From DATBHM01 sp963772375 (GTDB taxonomy: Bacteria; Actinomycetota; UBA4738; JACQTL01): a stretch of 64,000 nt of DNA. The position numbers and the translations under genes were made by a program. The notes under the pieces were generated by a model. It was not told where the DNA came from. It was given only the letters and a program-made list of their open reading frames with translations, and did not search any database. The stretch is taken from contig CAVYXG010000001.1 of NCBI GenBank assembly GCA_963772375.1, positions 1,054,001 through 1,118,000 of the forward strand. Reading direction: 5' to 3'. This document shows, in pieces, positions 52,467 through 61,473 of this stretch (position 1 is its first letter; every line of letters starts with the position of its first letter).

Positions 52467-52496
52467 TTGACCGACGATATACACCGAGGGTATAGT
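52467..52496 (+). promoter_or_regulatory. padR promoter with overlapping palindrome (operator)
   Basis: TTGACC (52467-52472) and TATAGT (52491-52496), spaced 18 bases, form a good sigma-70-type promoter. The inverted repeat TATAC-N7-GTATA (52478-52494) covers the spacer and the -10. The coding GTG (52505) is only 8 bases further, so the transcript is leaderless or nearly so. PadR regulators usually bind such short palindromes in their own promoters, so autorepression is inferred. Confidence 0.65.
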
Positions 52497-52504
52497 CGCC
52501 CATC

Positions 52505-53044
52505 GTGTCGCTCGGATACGCGTTGCTGGGGCTGCTGGAGGATCGACCCCGCCACGGCTACGAGCTGAAGCACCTGTACGACGGCCGGTTCGGCGGTTCG
52601 CAGCCCGTGAAGTTCGGGCAGGTCTACTCGACCCTGTCGAGGCTACGCCGGGACGGGCTGATCGATATGGCAGCCGTGGAGTCGGGCGAGGGTCCCGATC
52701 GCAAGCTCTATGTGATCACGTCCCAGGGGGTGATGGACCTCGAACGCTGGCTGGCGGAGCCGGAGCCGCCGCCGGGCTTTGGCAGGAAGGCGTTGTTCAC
52801 GAAGGTCGTTGTGGCGTTGATGTCCGGGCGCTCTCCGGTGGAGGTGCTGGATGCCCAGAGAGCGATGCACCTGGTCCGGATGCGCGAGCTGACCGAGCGC
52901 AAGCGAGCGGGCGATCTGACCGACGCGCTGGCGTGTGACTTTGAGCTGTTCCACCTGGAGGCCGACCTTCGGTGGATCGAGCTAGCCGGAGGGCGCGTCG
53001 ACCGTCTGCGGCACGAACTCTCCAGAGGAAGGGTGAAGCCTTGA
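52505..53044 (+). CDS. PadR-family transcriptional regulator
   Basis: This encodes 179 residues. The N-terminal winged helix shows the PadR pattern (YALLGLLEDRPRHGYELKHL, GQVYSTLSRLRRDGLI, then the wing GPDRKLYVIT); the C-terminal helical part is the dimerisation region of the subfamily with Vir-type tail. It heads an operon with an ABC ATPase and an FtsX-like permease (TTGA overlap to the ATPase). A palindrome over its promoter suggests autorepression relieved by a ligand, commonly a drug or peptide substrate of the transporter. Confidence 0.92.
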   Translation: MSLGYALLGLLEDRPRHGYELKHLYDGRFGGSQPVKFGQVYSTLSRLRRDGLIDMAAVESGEGPDRKLYVITSQGVMDLERWLAEPEPPPGFGRKALFTKVVVALMSGRSPVEVLDAQRAMHLVRMRELTERKRAGDLTDALACDFELFHLEADLRWIELAGGRVDRLRHELSRGRVKP

Positions 53045-53745
53045 CCGAACCTGTGCAGAGGCGAGTGGAGGGGCCGCTGCTCATCGCCGACGGGGTGTCA
53101 AAGAGGTTCGGACAGACCGTTGCCCTCGACGGGCTCTCTCTGGGTATCCGCGGCGGGGAGGTCGTGGCCGTGCTTGGCCCCAGCGGGTCCGGCAAGTCGA
53201 CGTTGCTCCTGTGCCTCGCCGGGATCCTCCGACCGGACCAGGGCGAGATCCGCTACCGAGGCCGGGCTCTGGGGTCGCTGTCCGACACCGTCCTCACTCG
53301 ACTGCGGCGCGACGAGTTCGGTTTCGTGTTCCAGTTCGGGCAGCTCGTCCCGGATCTCACCGCCGTGGAGAACGTGTCCCTCTGCCTGCGACTTGCGGGG
53401 CTACGCCGGCGAGAAGCGGAGGGCCGCGCCCGAGCCTGGCTCGAACGGCTCGACGTCATCGAGCATGCCGGCAAGCGCGTTGGTGAGATGTCGGGGGGTG
53501 AGGGTCAGCGGGTGGCGGTCGCGCGCGCTCTGGCGATCGGGCCGCGGGTGATCTTCGCCGACGAGCCCACGGGGTCGCTGGACTCCCTGAACGGCGAGGT
53601 GGTGATGGATCTCCTCGTGTCCGCCGCGCGTGATCAGGGGACGACGGTGGTGCTAGTGACGCATGAGTCTCGGGTGGCGGCGTACGCGGACCGCGAGGTG
53701 GTCGTGCGCGATGGACGTCTGGCGGAGACCCCGGTGCTGAGGTGA
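53041..53745 (+). CDS. ABC transporter ATP-binding protein (MacB/LolD type)
   Basis: This encodes 234 residues from TTG 53041, overlapping the padR stop. Walker A LGPSGSGKSTLLLCL, Q-loop FVFQFGQLVP, signature EMSGGEGQRVAVARAL, Walker B VIFADEPTGSLDS and the switch histidine in VLVTHESRVAAYAD are intact. The class matches ATPases that drive FtsX/MacB-type permeases to expel peptides, drugs or lipids rather than import. The following permease gene starts 4 bases before its stop. Confidence 0.94.
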   Translation: MTEPVQRRVEGPLLIADGVSKRFGQTVALDGLSLGIRGGEVVAVLGPSGSGKSTLLLCLAGILRPDQGEIRYRGRALGSLSDTVLTRLRRDEFGFVFQFGQLVPDLTAVENVSLCLRLAGLRRREAEGRARAWLERLDVIEHAGKRVGEMSGGEGQRVAVARALAIGPRVIFADEPTGSLDSLNGEVVMDLLVSAARDQGTTVVLVTHESRVAAYADREVVVRDGRLAETPVLR

Positions 53746-55778
53746 AAACCCTCCGCTTCGTCGGCCTGGGGATGAGGGTCGCGGCGTCCGGAGGGCGGGC
53801 CAGCGTCGCGCGGCTCGCGCTGATGGCGACGGGAATCGGCGGCGGCGTCGCGCTGCTGTTGGGGGCAGCCGCGGTGGGTCACGCGATCCACGAACGCAAT
53901 GCTCGGATGGAGGCCAGGGTCCCGAACATCGACCTTCAGAGCGACGCGTCGCTACCCGCGAACGTCACCCTGCAGTGGCCGCTGCACACAGAGTTCGAGG
54001 GCCATGACGTGCTCCTCATCGCCGTGCAGCGGATCGGTCAGGGACCGGTGCCGCCAGGGCTGTCCAGAGTGCCATCCGTGGGCGAGGCGTTCGTTTCGCC
54101 GGGTCTGCGGGTGATGCTGGACGAAGCTGACGGCGGGCTGCTCGCCGCGCGCATCCCGGGTCGCGTATCCGGGGAGGTCGGGCCCGGCGGTCTCCTCGAG
54201 CCGACAGAGGCGATCGGGTACGTGGGGGCGCCGGCGTGGCTCCGCAAGGACCTTCTGAATGTCGGGGTCTTCGCGCAAGGGCCGGGTTCCAACCTGAGCG
54301 GTCAGGTGAGCAACGCGTCGCTGGTCCTGCTCTCCATTGGTGCGCTCGCCATGTTGTTCCCTATCGCGCTCTTCGTGCTGACCGCCACCAAGTTGTCGGC
54401 CGCGTCACGAGAGACGCGCCTGGCGGCGATCCGGCTGGCCGGCGCCACCGGTCCTCAGGTGCGGGGCCTCGCGGCCATCGAGACTGCGCTGGTGGCGTTG
54501 GTGGGCTGTGCGCTGGGATGGGCGATCTTCTTCCTTGTGAGGGCCGGAACGGCCGGACTCCAGGTGGTGCGGATCCATTGGTTTCCGTCGGATCTTTCGG
54601 TGCCGGTCGCCGCCGCCGCGGCGGTGGTCATCGGCGTTCCGCTGTTCGCGTTTGCGGTCACGTCGCTGGGGATGCGGCGGATGATCGTGACGCCGCTCGG
54701 AATCGTTCGCCGCACCCATCGTCTCCGGCGCGGTGCCCACTGGCCGGCGATCGCGGCGCTTGGGTTCCTTGTCCTCGTCATCGCCGCGGCACGGCGAGAC
54801 CGAGTGATGGGGATGGCCAGTCCCTGGCCGGGTGTGATCGTGATCGGTGCACTGGGACTCATCCTCGCGGGGTTGGCCGGAACGGCGACATGGTTGGGAT
54901 GGCGGGCCGGGCGGCTCATCGCGGGCTATGCACCGCCCCCGGCGATGCTCCTCGGAGCCCGGCATCTGGAGGCCGACCCCACGTCGACCGGGCGGGTGGT
55001 GATGGGGATCGCTGTGCTGGTGGCGCTCCTCGGCGTCGGCCAGGCTGTCGTGCTGGCGGATGCCCGTGACTCGGCGAGGTTGGGCCAGGGGTACCTTGCC
55101 CCTTGGGTGTCGCCCCTGTCCGCCTCGACAATCATCGCGAACGACTACGGAGAGCATCCCGAGCAGGATTTCGTGCGCCTGAACGGGGTACCGGGCGTGC
55201 TCGCCGTCAAGGTCACGAAGATGGGCGTGAACGGCTCCGTCAACGCCCGTGACGCCACCGCGATCGTGACCAGCGACGGAAGTCGGGCCACGCTCGAGCG
55301 AGTCCGAACCGCGCTCGCCTGGAGGGCCAGCGATGTGCACACGGTCCGCTCCCTGCGCCAGACGGTGTCACAGTCATCGAGTCAAGAGACCGTGCTCGCG
55401 CGCGTTGCCGTCGCCGTGGCCATCCTGATGCTCATGATCACCGCTGCGAGCCTGCTCGTGAGCACGGTGGACGGGATGATGGAGCGGCGCCGGCCGATCG
55501 CAGTCTTATCTGCTCTCGGGGTTCCGGCCAGCGTCATTCGCCGCTCCGTCATCCTTCAGATCCTGCTGCCGCTCTCCATCGCGCTTGCGCTGGGCGCCGG
55601 GGTGGCGCTGGCGGTGACAGCACTTCTGTTCCGGACGCTGAAGGAACCACTGCTGCTGCCTATTCGTCAGCTCAGTCTGACCGCTGCGGCCGTTGGCCTG
55701 GCAGTCGTGATCGTCTCTGCCCTTTCCCTTCCGTGGGTCCGAGTCACTCGCCGTCCGGAGCTTCTCCGAACGGAGTGA
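53742..55778 (+). CDS. FtsX-like ABC permease
   Basis: This encodes 678 residues with about ten membrane segments arranged as two FtsX/MacB-type permease units. The first helix (LALMATGIGGGVALLLGAAAV) is followed by an extracytoplasmic domain of about 150 residues, then three helices including SIGALAMLFPIALFVLTATK and the EIRLAA-like loop SRETRLAAIRLAGAT. The second unit (VAILMLMITAASLLVSTVDG ... ERRRPIAVLSALGVPAS) repeats the pattern. The GTG 53742 overlaps the ATPase stop by 4 nt. Likely an exporter of a membrane-active compound under PadR control. Confidence 0.9.
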   Translation: MKTLRFVGLGMRVAASGGRASVARLALMATGIGGGVALLLGAAAVGHAIHERNARMEARVPNIDLQSDASLPANVTLQWPLHTEFEGHDVLLIAVQRIGQGPVPPGLSRVPSVGEAFVSPGLRVMLDEADGGLLAARIPGRVSGEVGPGGLLEPTEAIGYVGAPAWLRKDLLNVGVFAQGPGSNLSGQVSNASLVLLSIGALAMLFPIALFVLTATKLSAASRETRLAAIRLAGATGPQVRGLAAIETALVALVGCALGWAIFFLVRAGTAGLQVVRIHWFPSDLSVPVAAAAAVVIGVPLFAFAVTSLGMRRMIVTPLGIVRRTHRLRRGAHWPAIAALGFLVLVIAAARRDRVMGMASPWPGVIVIGALGLILAGLAGTATWLGWRAGRLIAGYAPPPAMLLGARHLEADPTSTGRVVMGIAVLVALLGVGQAVVLADARDSARLGQGYLAPWVSPLSASTIIANDYGEHPEQDFVRLNGVPGVLAVKVTKMGVNGSVNARDATAIVTSDGSRATLERVRTALAWRASDVHTVRSLRQTVSQSSSQETVLARVAVAVAILMLMITAASLLVSTVDGMMERRRPIAVLSALGVPASVIRRSVILQILLPLSIALALGAGVALAVTALLFRTLKEPLLLPIRQLSLTAAAVGLAVVIVSALSLPWVRVTRRPELLRTE

Positions 55779-55850
55779 TACGGAGAAGCATGATCGCCGG
55801 GCAGACGGACCCATAGAATCACTGTCATCGCTCGGAAGGGAGGTCTCAGG

Positions 55851-56168
55851 ATGGCGGAGGCAACGGTCCTTGTGTGCGACGTATGCGGTCGGCCGGCGGT
55901 CGAGACCGTGCGGTTCAGGATCCAGCAACGAAATCTGGAAAGGGACTACTGCGCTGCGCATCTCGCGGAGCTCGAGGCAGGAGCCCGCAGACCGCGCAGG
56001 GGCAGGAAGCCGGCGATTGTGCTTGCGGCCCCTGCCAAGCGTCGCGGGCGGCCGCCGGGATCCAAGAACGTTCGGAAGTCCGCGAACGGTCGCCGTCGAG
56101 GACGACCGCCTAAGTCCGCGGTGTCTACGAGCGAGGCGAACGGTCACGGCACTCCACCCGCCTCGTAG
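55851..56168 (+). CDS. Small zinc-ribbon/AT-hook protein
   Basis: This encodes 105 residues. Residues 8-35 have CDVCGRP ... YCAAHL (Cys/His zinc-binding), and the C-terminal half is very basic with two AT-hook motifs, GRPPGSKN and GRPPKS, which bind the minor groove. This is a nucleoid-type small protein of the kind seen in Actinobacteria. ATG 55851 has GGGAGG eight bases upstream. Its 3' end overlaps the tail of the 56144-56875 gene by 25 bases on the opposite strand. Confidence 0.78.
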   Translation: MAEATVLVCDVCGRPAVETVRFRIQQRNLERDYCAAHLAELEAGARRPRRGRKPAIVLAAPAKRRGRPPGSKNVRKSANGRRRGRPPKSAVSTSEANGHGTPPAS

Positions 56169-56875
56169 AACATGCGGGCGACCTGCCGAGGGTTTCGTTC
56201 GCAAGCGAGCGCTAGGCTGACCAAGAGGCGCTCGTCCTGTGGTAGCGACGCGCGTTCCAGCTCCTTCGACACGCGGGAATCGATCGGGAAGCAGTTTCCG
56301 CCCACGCAGTCCCTGACGAAGACGCTCAGCGTCTTCCAGCCTTCGGCTCTGTGGTCGCGCACGATGGTGTCCAGTGCTGGCATGGGGTCTTCAGGCGTGG
56401 CCACGGAGTCCTGCACGCGGAGGAGCTCCGTATACCGAGCCATGGTCAGCCTCCTGTCCCTCAGGATCTCGGCCATGCGGCAAAGCCGAGCGCCCATCCA
56501 GGTCGACCTCAGGCCGGCGAACTCCGGCGTCTCAGGTACGAAGCCGCGGATGTCGCGACGAGCGACCTCGACGAACAGAAGCGGATAGAAGCGCCGGATG
56601 TGGGCCCGCTGCTGGTCCACCGTCATCTCGCCGTACAGCGTCGTGATGAAGAACCATTCGTCCTCCGTCACCTTGCTCGGATCTGTCCACGGCAGGGGAT
56701 CATCGGGTGCATCGAGCCATCGTCGGAGCTCGCTGTCCGCGTTATCGTCTGCGAGGCGGTCTCCTGGGAACCGGGCCTCCAGGTGAATGATCGCGTCTTC
56801 GAACCGCGCCACCAATCCTGGATCGAGGTCTCGCCTGCGACGCATGAGCGTGATCCTGCCACGAGGGGCCGACAC
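56144..56875 (-). CDS. Hypothetical protein
   Basis: This encodes 243 residues. The N-terminus is basic (ITLMRRRRDLDPGL), and the middle has DEWFFITTLYGEMTVDQQRA and GWKTLSVFVRDCVGGNCFPI, DSRVSKELER, which loosely recalls a helix-hairpin-helix DNA-glycosylase-like region (Gly..., Cys..., D-S-R). No membrane or signal segments. It faces the AT-hook gene tail to tail. Family not recognised. Confidence 0.6.
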   Translation of the reverse strand: MSAPRGRITLMRRRRDLDPGLVARFEDAIIHLEARFPGDRLADDNADSELRRWLDAPDDPLPWTDPSKVTEDEWFFITTLYGEMTVDQQRAHIRRFYPLLFVEVARRDIRGFVPETPEFAGLRSTWMGARLCRMAEILRDRRLTMARYTELLRVQDSVATPEDPMPALDTIVRDHRAEGWKTLSVFVRDCVGGNCFPIDSRVSKELERASLPQDERLLVSLALACERNPRQVARMFYEAGGVP

Positions 56876-57240
56876 AGCCGCGGGGTCAGCTGGATTCGGA
56901 GGCTAGTTCGTCAGCCCGGGCCCTTCCAGTCGACGAAGTCATCGGGACTTACCAGCAGGGCGATTCCCTCGACCGGGTTGTTGGGGTTCAAGTGAACCTG
57001 GCGGAGGACTCGGTCAGAAGTGTCGCCCCGACTCTCTACTGCTTCCCCGAGGACGAACAACCGCCCAAGTCCACGACGGCGACGAATGACACCGAGGGCT
57101 GAACGAAGGACGCACTGATGGGTGCCGGTTTGTGAATGGGGAGATTCCTTCGCGCACCTCCAGCCGCTAATGCGACCCTTGCACCAAACGCTTTGGCACG
57201 ACTACAGTTCGCCGGAGCGGCGCCCACGAAAGGACAGCCC
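56876..57240. other. Intergenic region without supported gene
   Basis: These 365 bases lie between the hypothetical gene (minus) and the SHOCT-domain gene (plus). A frame continuous with the downstream gene covers 57136-57240, but its translation is Ala/Pro-rich and has no ribosome site. I see no RNA gene, repeat or strong hairpin. Confidence 0.4.
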
Positions 57241-57720
57241 ATGCCCTTGTTTCGCAAGTCACCTGAAGAAAGGCGAGCTCGGCTTGTTAGCGATGCGGAG
57301 TCTCACCTCGAAGCCGGCGAGACGCTCCTCGACGTCGCCGAAGGGGGCGTTGGGAGCAACGGCACCGCGGCGATGCTCATCGCCACGGATCGACGGGCGA
57401 TGGTGTCGTGGGCGGGCACAGCAAGGGTGTTCGAGTACGCGAGTCTTCATATCGCTGAAGATCGGAATCCGTCGTTCATAGCTATTCAGTTGACCGACGG
57501 GGTTCACAGAGTGGAGATTCTTGTCGACACAGGACCCGCCGACCCACTACTTGCCATCCTCAAGGAAGAGGTCGCGAGAGCACGGCCTCCCGCAGCCGTT
57601 GTGATTAGCTCCGACCCAGTGGAGCAGCTCAAGGGCCTGGCGGCGTTGCGAGACGCTGGCGTTCTCTCCGTCGAAGAGTTTGAGGCCAAGAAAAAGACTC
57701 TTCTCGACAAGATCGGCTAG
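57241..57720 (+). CDS. PH-like/SHOCT-domain protein
   Basis: This encodes 159 residues from ATG 57241 (AAAGGA upstream). The first 110 residues look like a small bacterial PH-type beta domain (AAMLIATDRRAMVSW, VFEYASLHIAEDR). The C-terminal LKGLAALRDAGVLSVEEFEAKKKTLLDKIG is a SHOCT domain, a short C-terminal helix pair common in oligomeric membrane-associated proteins. The frame extends 35 codons upstream without homology. Function unknown; it could be a phage- or stress-linked protein. Confidence 0.8.
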   Translation: MPLFRKSPEERRARLVSDAESHLEAGETLLDVAEGGVGSNGTAAMLIATDRRAMVSWAGTARVFEYASLHIAEDRNPSFIAIQLTDGVHRVEILVDTGPADPLLAILKEEVARARPPAAVVISSDPVEQLKGLAALRDAGVLSVEEFEAKKKTLLDKIG

Positions 57721-57845
57721 CCATTGGCAGGAGCTTGGACCTCCTTCCTCTTCACCGGGGGTAGGGGCAGGCCTCACATCCGTCCGATGGCCATCGGGCT
57801 GAGCACTGCGGAGAATGCACGCCACGTGATCGACTTGGGGGGGCC

Positions 57846-59684
57846 GTGGGCGCAGGAAGAACCAAGAAGCGGCTCGCGGATGCAATCCGGCCGCCGTTCA
57901 TGGCGATCGCGATGGCAGAGGGCGGGATCATGAACGCCGCCGAAACGCTCCCGGATAGGCTTGCCGAAGCGGAGCCGGCCATTCGGAGCCTCTGCGAGCA
58001 GCTCGATGAGGGGGACGTCCGGGATGTCTTCGATGCGACGTGGCGAGCCGAGAGTCAGATCTACATGCCGCTGTTCGAGAATCGCGGGGTGGACCCCAGC
58101 GAGCTCGCCGACGACCTCTGGGCGTGGCTGAGCACAGGCAAGATTCCAGGATCGCCGCCCGAAACGGAGTTCCCCCTGACCGAAGCGGCTTTCTTGAGGG
58201 AACAGGCGCCGGCGCGGCCAATCTTGTTCCCGGATCTGAGCCGCTCCGAATACCTCTTCGTCGAGACCGTGCGGGCGCTGTTGCCGCCCGAGCAAGACAC
58301 GTTCCCCGAGGTCGAGGCTCTGGCCGAGAGGCTGATAGCGAGGCGGGGCTGCGGTTTCGGCGGAGCGGCCTTCGATGACCGGGGCCAGCTCATTAGCCCG
58401 CCATGGGTGGCGGCACAATCGGCGGCGGTGGACCCCTCTCGCGGCAGGGTCTCTATCGGGGCATCCGTCTCTCACATGGCGTTTGACCTTCCGCCAGCGC
58501 TCGACCTCGGGGCCCGGGATGGGCACAACCTCACCGGCTGGAGGGGACCGGCACCCCAGGGCATGTTCCTGCCGCACAACCATCTCTTCCTGGGCAACCT
58601 CATGGACGGTTGGCTAGAGATGGAGCCCGTAGGCGGATCCATCTACGCGCACGACGTGAGTCCGGACGGGAGCGAGCTCGCCGTGCTGGAGAAGTGGGCC
58701 GCCGACTTCCTTGTCTGGCTCATCGATGCTGAGACCGGGGAGCGCCGGCTGATCACGATCCTGGACGGCCTGCTCGGGGATGAGCGGATCCGGTTCAGTC
58801 CCGATGGCGAGTGGCTGCTCGTCGCAAGTTGGAGTCGGCCGATTCTCATGCGGACGGAGGACGGGGCCAATTTGATTCTGCCGTTGGAAGGCCCCACAGC
58901 ATGGTGGCCTGCCAGATCCACGTCCTCCCTGATGGTCCTCGATCAGACGAATCTCGGCTATCCGAGGCTCGCTGCGTTCGACCTCGCGACCGGAGAGGCC
59001 GCGGACCTCGGCACGATCAATCTCCCAAGACAGCCAGGCCTGCCTGACGAGCGCCACCTCCTGTCTGCGCCAGAGGTCGAACCAGCGGGAGACCGGGTGC
59101 TTTCGCTTACCAAGAATGGCCCCCCGCCAGCGCACCAGCTCAAGCACGGCTCCCGAGACCGCGTATGCGTGATCCATCTCGGCACGCGCGAGGTGGAACT
59201 GACCGAGCCGCCTTTCCTCGATGGTGCCATGGTCCTCGAACGCGAGCATCGAGCACCACGGTGGCTCGCGTCGCCGCTCGAAGGGCCAGCGGTCGTTCAT
59301 CCGAGCCTGATGGCGAGCCTGCGCCCGGCCCAGACGGAGTTGTCGTACGAGCATTACGAGAGCGTGGGCGAGGACACACGCCAACTCGCCGTTCTCGGTC
59401 TGAATGCAATGGTGGGCGACGACCCGGGTTCCTCAGACCCGCAGCGACTCCTGCCAGAGGTCCTCCGAGCGATGGTGGCTCTGCAACAGTTCGCACCTGA
59501 CCAACTCGAACGGATCGAGTCCTGGGTCGATCAAGTCGCCGACATGTACGGAGAGGGGGTGCGGCTCGGCGCCCTCTCGCCGGAAGCGACGGACGGATGG
59601 ACCAAGTTCAACGAGGCCTGGCAGCTAATCAAGGATGGGGATCCCGACTCCATCCCCTGGCATAGGTACCGTTTCCTATCGTGA
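57846..59684 (+). CDS. Large hypothetical protein with propeller-like repeats
   Basis: This encodes up to 612 residues (GTG 57846); an ATG at 57930 with GAGGGCGG upstream gives 584 and may be the true start (MNAAETLPDRLAEAEPAIRS). Residues about 270-450 read like blades of a beta-propeller (DVSPDGSELAVLEKWAADFLVW, RFSPDGEWLLVASWSRPI, PRLAAFDLATGEAADLG) with SPDG turns. The N- and C-terminal parts are helical. No catalytic motif or signal peptide. A 52-residue zinc-ribbon gene follows 30 bases downstream, so they may be co-transcribed. Confidence 0.65.
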   Translation: MGAGRTKKRLADAIRPPFMAIAMAEGGIMNAAETLPDRLAEAEPAIRSLCEQLDEGDVRDVFDATWRAESQIYMPLFENRGVDPSELADDLWAWLSTGKIPGSPPETEFPLTEAAFLREQAPARPILFPDLSRSEYLFVETVRALLPPEQDTFPEVEALAERLIARRGCGFGGAAFDDRGQLISPPWVAAQSAAVDPSRGRVSIGASVSHMAFDLPPALDLGARDGHNLTGWRGPAPQGMFLPHNHLFLGNLMDGWLEMEPVGGSIYAHDVSPDGSELAVLEKWAADFLVWLIDAETGERRLITILDGLLGDERIRFSPDGEWLLVASWSRPILMRTEDGANLILPLEGPTAWWPARSTSSLMVLDQTNLGYPRLAAFDLATGEAADLGTINLPRQPGLPDERHLLSAPEVEPAGDRVLSLTKNGPPPAHQLKHGSRDRVCVIHLGTREVELTEPPFLDGAMVLEREHRAPRWLASPLEGPAVVHPSLMASLRPAQTELSYEHYESVGEDTRQLAVLGLNAMVGDDPGSSDPQRLLPEVLRAMVALQQFAPDQLERIESWVDQVADMYGEGVRLGALSPEATDGWTKFNEAWQLIKDGDPDSIPWHRYRFLS

Positions 59685-59714
59685 CGAGGCGCCTTGGGTG
59701 CCGGAGGGAGAGCA

Positions 59715-59873
59715 ATGGCAAAGGGCAAGAAGTGTCCCAGCTGCGGCACGTCGATGTATGCGGAGCGCGAGGACGACCAGCTGGAGGGTCGGTACGTCTT
59801 CTACGTCTGCAACGATCGCTCGTGCGGCTTCACAGAGCGCGTCTTCGAGCGATACCCGTACGCGATCCGCTGA
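59715..59873 (+). CDS. Small zinc-ribbon protein
   Basis: This encodes 52 residues, MAKGKKCPSCGTSMYAERED at the N-terminus, with CPSCG and CNDRSCGFTERVFERYPYAI further on. Four cysteines (7, 10, 32, 37) form a CxxC...Cx4C zinc ribbon. ATG 59715 has GGAGG (59703-59707) seven bases upstream. It is 30 bases after the propeller-like gene. Such mini-ribbons are often RNA- or protein-binding adaptors, but no function is known here. Confidence 0.8.
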   Translation: MAKGKKCPSCGTSMYAEREDDQLEGRYVFYVCNDRSCGFTERVFERYPYAIR

Positions 59874-59903
59874 CAACCTCGCCGAACACCGAGATGATCG
59901 ATC

Positions 59904-61103
59904 CTAGATCGGGTCTCCTCCGCCGTCCGCTTCGATCGTGGGCTCCGGTTCCTTGTCCTTCATCCGGTGAGGGAACTCTCGAAACAGGTCGCTGACCCGG
60001 AGCGTGGTGACGTGCGGTCGGGCCGGCGGTTTCGTGTACCACGACGCGATCTCAGCCCACTCCTTGTCGATGATCGCCATGTACCGCTCGCAGTGCGCAA
60101 GGACCAAGTGAACCTCGCACCCCGGTTCAGGTCGACGGCCGCAGCCGCATGCGGCAACCCATTCAGCCCACCGGGCCAGGATGTTTCGGCCTCTTCGGTC
60201 ACGCTCGAGCGCCTCGTGGAACCGCAGCATGTCCCGTCGGCCCCGAGAAACGACATGGCGCGCCAGCCACGCCGAGTCGAGTTGGCTGATGAACGGGTGC
60301 CACTGGATCAGGTACAGGGCATCTGAGACCTGCTGTTCCGCGTCGGGGTCGCTCAGCAACCACAGTCCCCCTCGCTCCACGACGAAGCGGTCGATGTCCA
60401 AGCTCAGGCACGACAGAGACCACAGCGAGGCTTCGTGGTATGCGGGGAGGGACGTGTCGCCGCGATCGATCGCCCGGATGGTGAGCAGCGCCTCGATGTT
60501 GTTCAGGATCCCGGAGACGTCGCTCCAGACCCTGTAGTAGTACTGGAACCGGTCCAGCCAGTCGATGGCGACGCTTCGATCCGCTGGCTCCCCCAGCTGC
60601 ATCCGGCGCCGGCCCTCACGCAGCGCGTACTCCCGGTCGTACTCGACTAAGCGATCGGCCACCAGACCCCTGAACTCATCGTCGTGCCGGCGGGCGAACG
60701 AAGCGGCGCCGAGCCGGTAGCCGAGCAGCGGCACCGAGGCGAGCTCCCGGCGCTCGGATGCGGGCACCGTGGCGAGGTCGTCCGTCGCCCCGAAGAGTCG
60801 ATCGAGGCCGAGACGGAAGTCCGGGCGATGCTCGGACTCCATGCGGCCGATTACGGCCCGGAGAGCCAGACGCAACCTGATGAGCCGCTCGTACGGGCCG
60901 TCCGCAGTGCCGGCCGGAGGAACGACGCACGTAAGCCAAAGCAGGCCGGGCATGTCGGTTGCGAGGTCGAGCAGTGCCGACGGCCGGAGTCCGTAACGGA
61001 TCACCAGCCCGAGTTCGTCCGCGAGCACCCGCACGTCGGTGTCTACCGGCGCCGTCCGAGAACTGTCCGTCCTGCGTCCGCCGTTCGTCCTCGACCGCTC
61101 CAT
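59904..61103 (-). CDS. Hypothetical protein
   Basis: This encodes 399 residues, mainly helical, starting MERSRTNGGRRTDSSRTAP. The middle includes WLDRFQYYYRVWSDVSGILN, a Trp-rich SLWSLSCLSLDIDRFVVERG and GCGRRPEPGCEVHLVLAHCERY with four cysteines/histidines that might bind metal. The C-terminal tail is acidic. GTGAGG lies upstream of the ATG at 61103. No recognisable domain. It is divergent from the mobile-element genes that begin at 61192. Confidence 0.6.
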   Translation of the reverse strand: MERSRTNGGRRTDSSRTAPVDTDVRVLADELGLVIRYGLRPSALLDLATDMPGLLWLTCVVPPAGTADGPYERLIRLRLALRAVIGRMESEHRPDFRLGLDRLFGATDDLATVPASERRELASVPLLGYRLGAASFARRHDDEFRGLVADRLVEYDREYALREGRRRMQLGEPADRSVAIDWLDRFQYYYRVWSDVSGILNNIEALLTIRAIDRGDTSLPAYHEASLWSLSCLSLDIDRFVVERGGLWLLSDPDAEQQVSDALYLIQWHPFISQLDSAWLARHVVSRGRRDMLRFHEALERDRRGRNILARWAEWVAACGCGRRPEPGCEVHLVLAHCERYMAIIDKEWAEIASWYTKPPARPHVTTLRVSDLFREFPHRMKDKEPEPTIEADGGGDPI

Positions 61104-61191
61104 AGCCTCACCCGTGGATGGACCACGCGGAGCGAAGTCTACGGGCCGCTCCGAGGGTCCGAAGTGCTCACGGAAAGGAGGAACGGACCGG

Positions 61192-61473
61192 ATGGGCTAC
61201 GACATCGTCCGACAATCGGCAGGCCCATTGAGTGGCGCCGGGTTCGGCTCGCGGAAGGAGATCCGGCAGGTCCGCGCGGCCGGGATCGTCAAGGCGGCAC
61301 GCGTTGAGGCGATCGGCTACGTCGCCCACACGGCGATGCTCGAGATCGCGAGCCTGTCGAACACCGAAGCGATGCTGATCCGGGGTTGCCCGCTGGCCGA
61401 GCCCCGGCTCCAAGCGATCGTGGACACGGCGGCTGGGGCCATGGCCGCTGAGATCGCCCGGATGACGTACTGA
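61192..61473 (+). CDS. Small hypothetical protein, first gene of mobile element
   Basis: This encodes 93 residues from ATG 61192, with AAGGAGG at 61175-61181, ten bases upstream. It is Gly/Ala/Arg-rich with predicted helices (VKAARVEAIGYVAHTAMLEI, LQAIVDTAAGAMAAEIARM), suggesting a small helical DNA- or membrane-associated protein. Its stop overlaps the ATG of the next gene (TGATG). It starts a run of short, overlapping genes leading to a coupling ATPase, as in actinobacterial integrative elements. Confidence 0.6.
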   Translation: MGYDIVRQSAGPLSGAGFGSRKEIRQVRAAGIVKAARVEAIGYVAHTAMLEIASLSNTEAMLIRGCPLAEPRLQAIVDTAAGAMAAEIARMTY

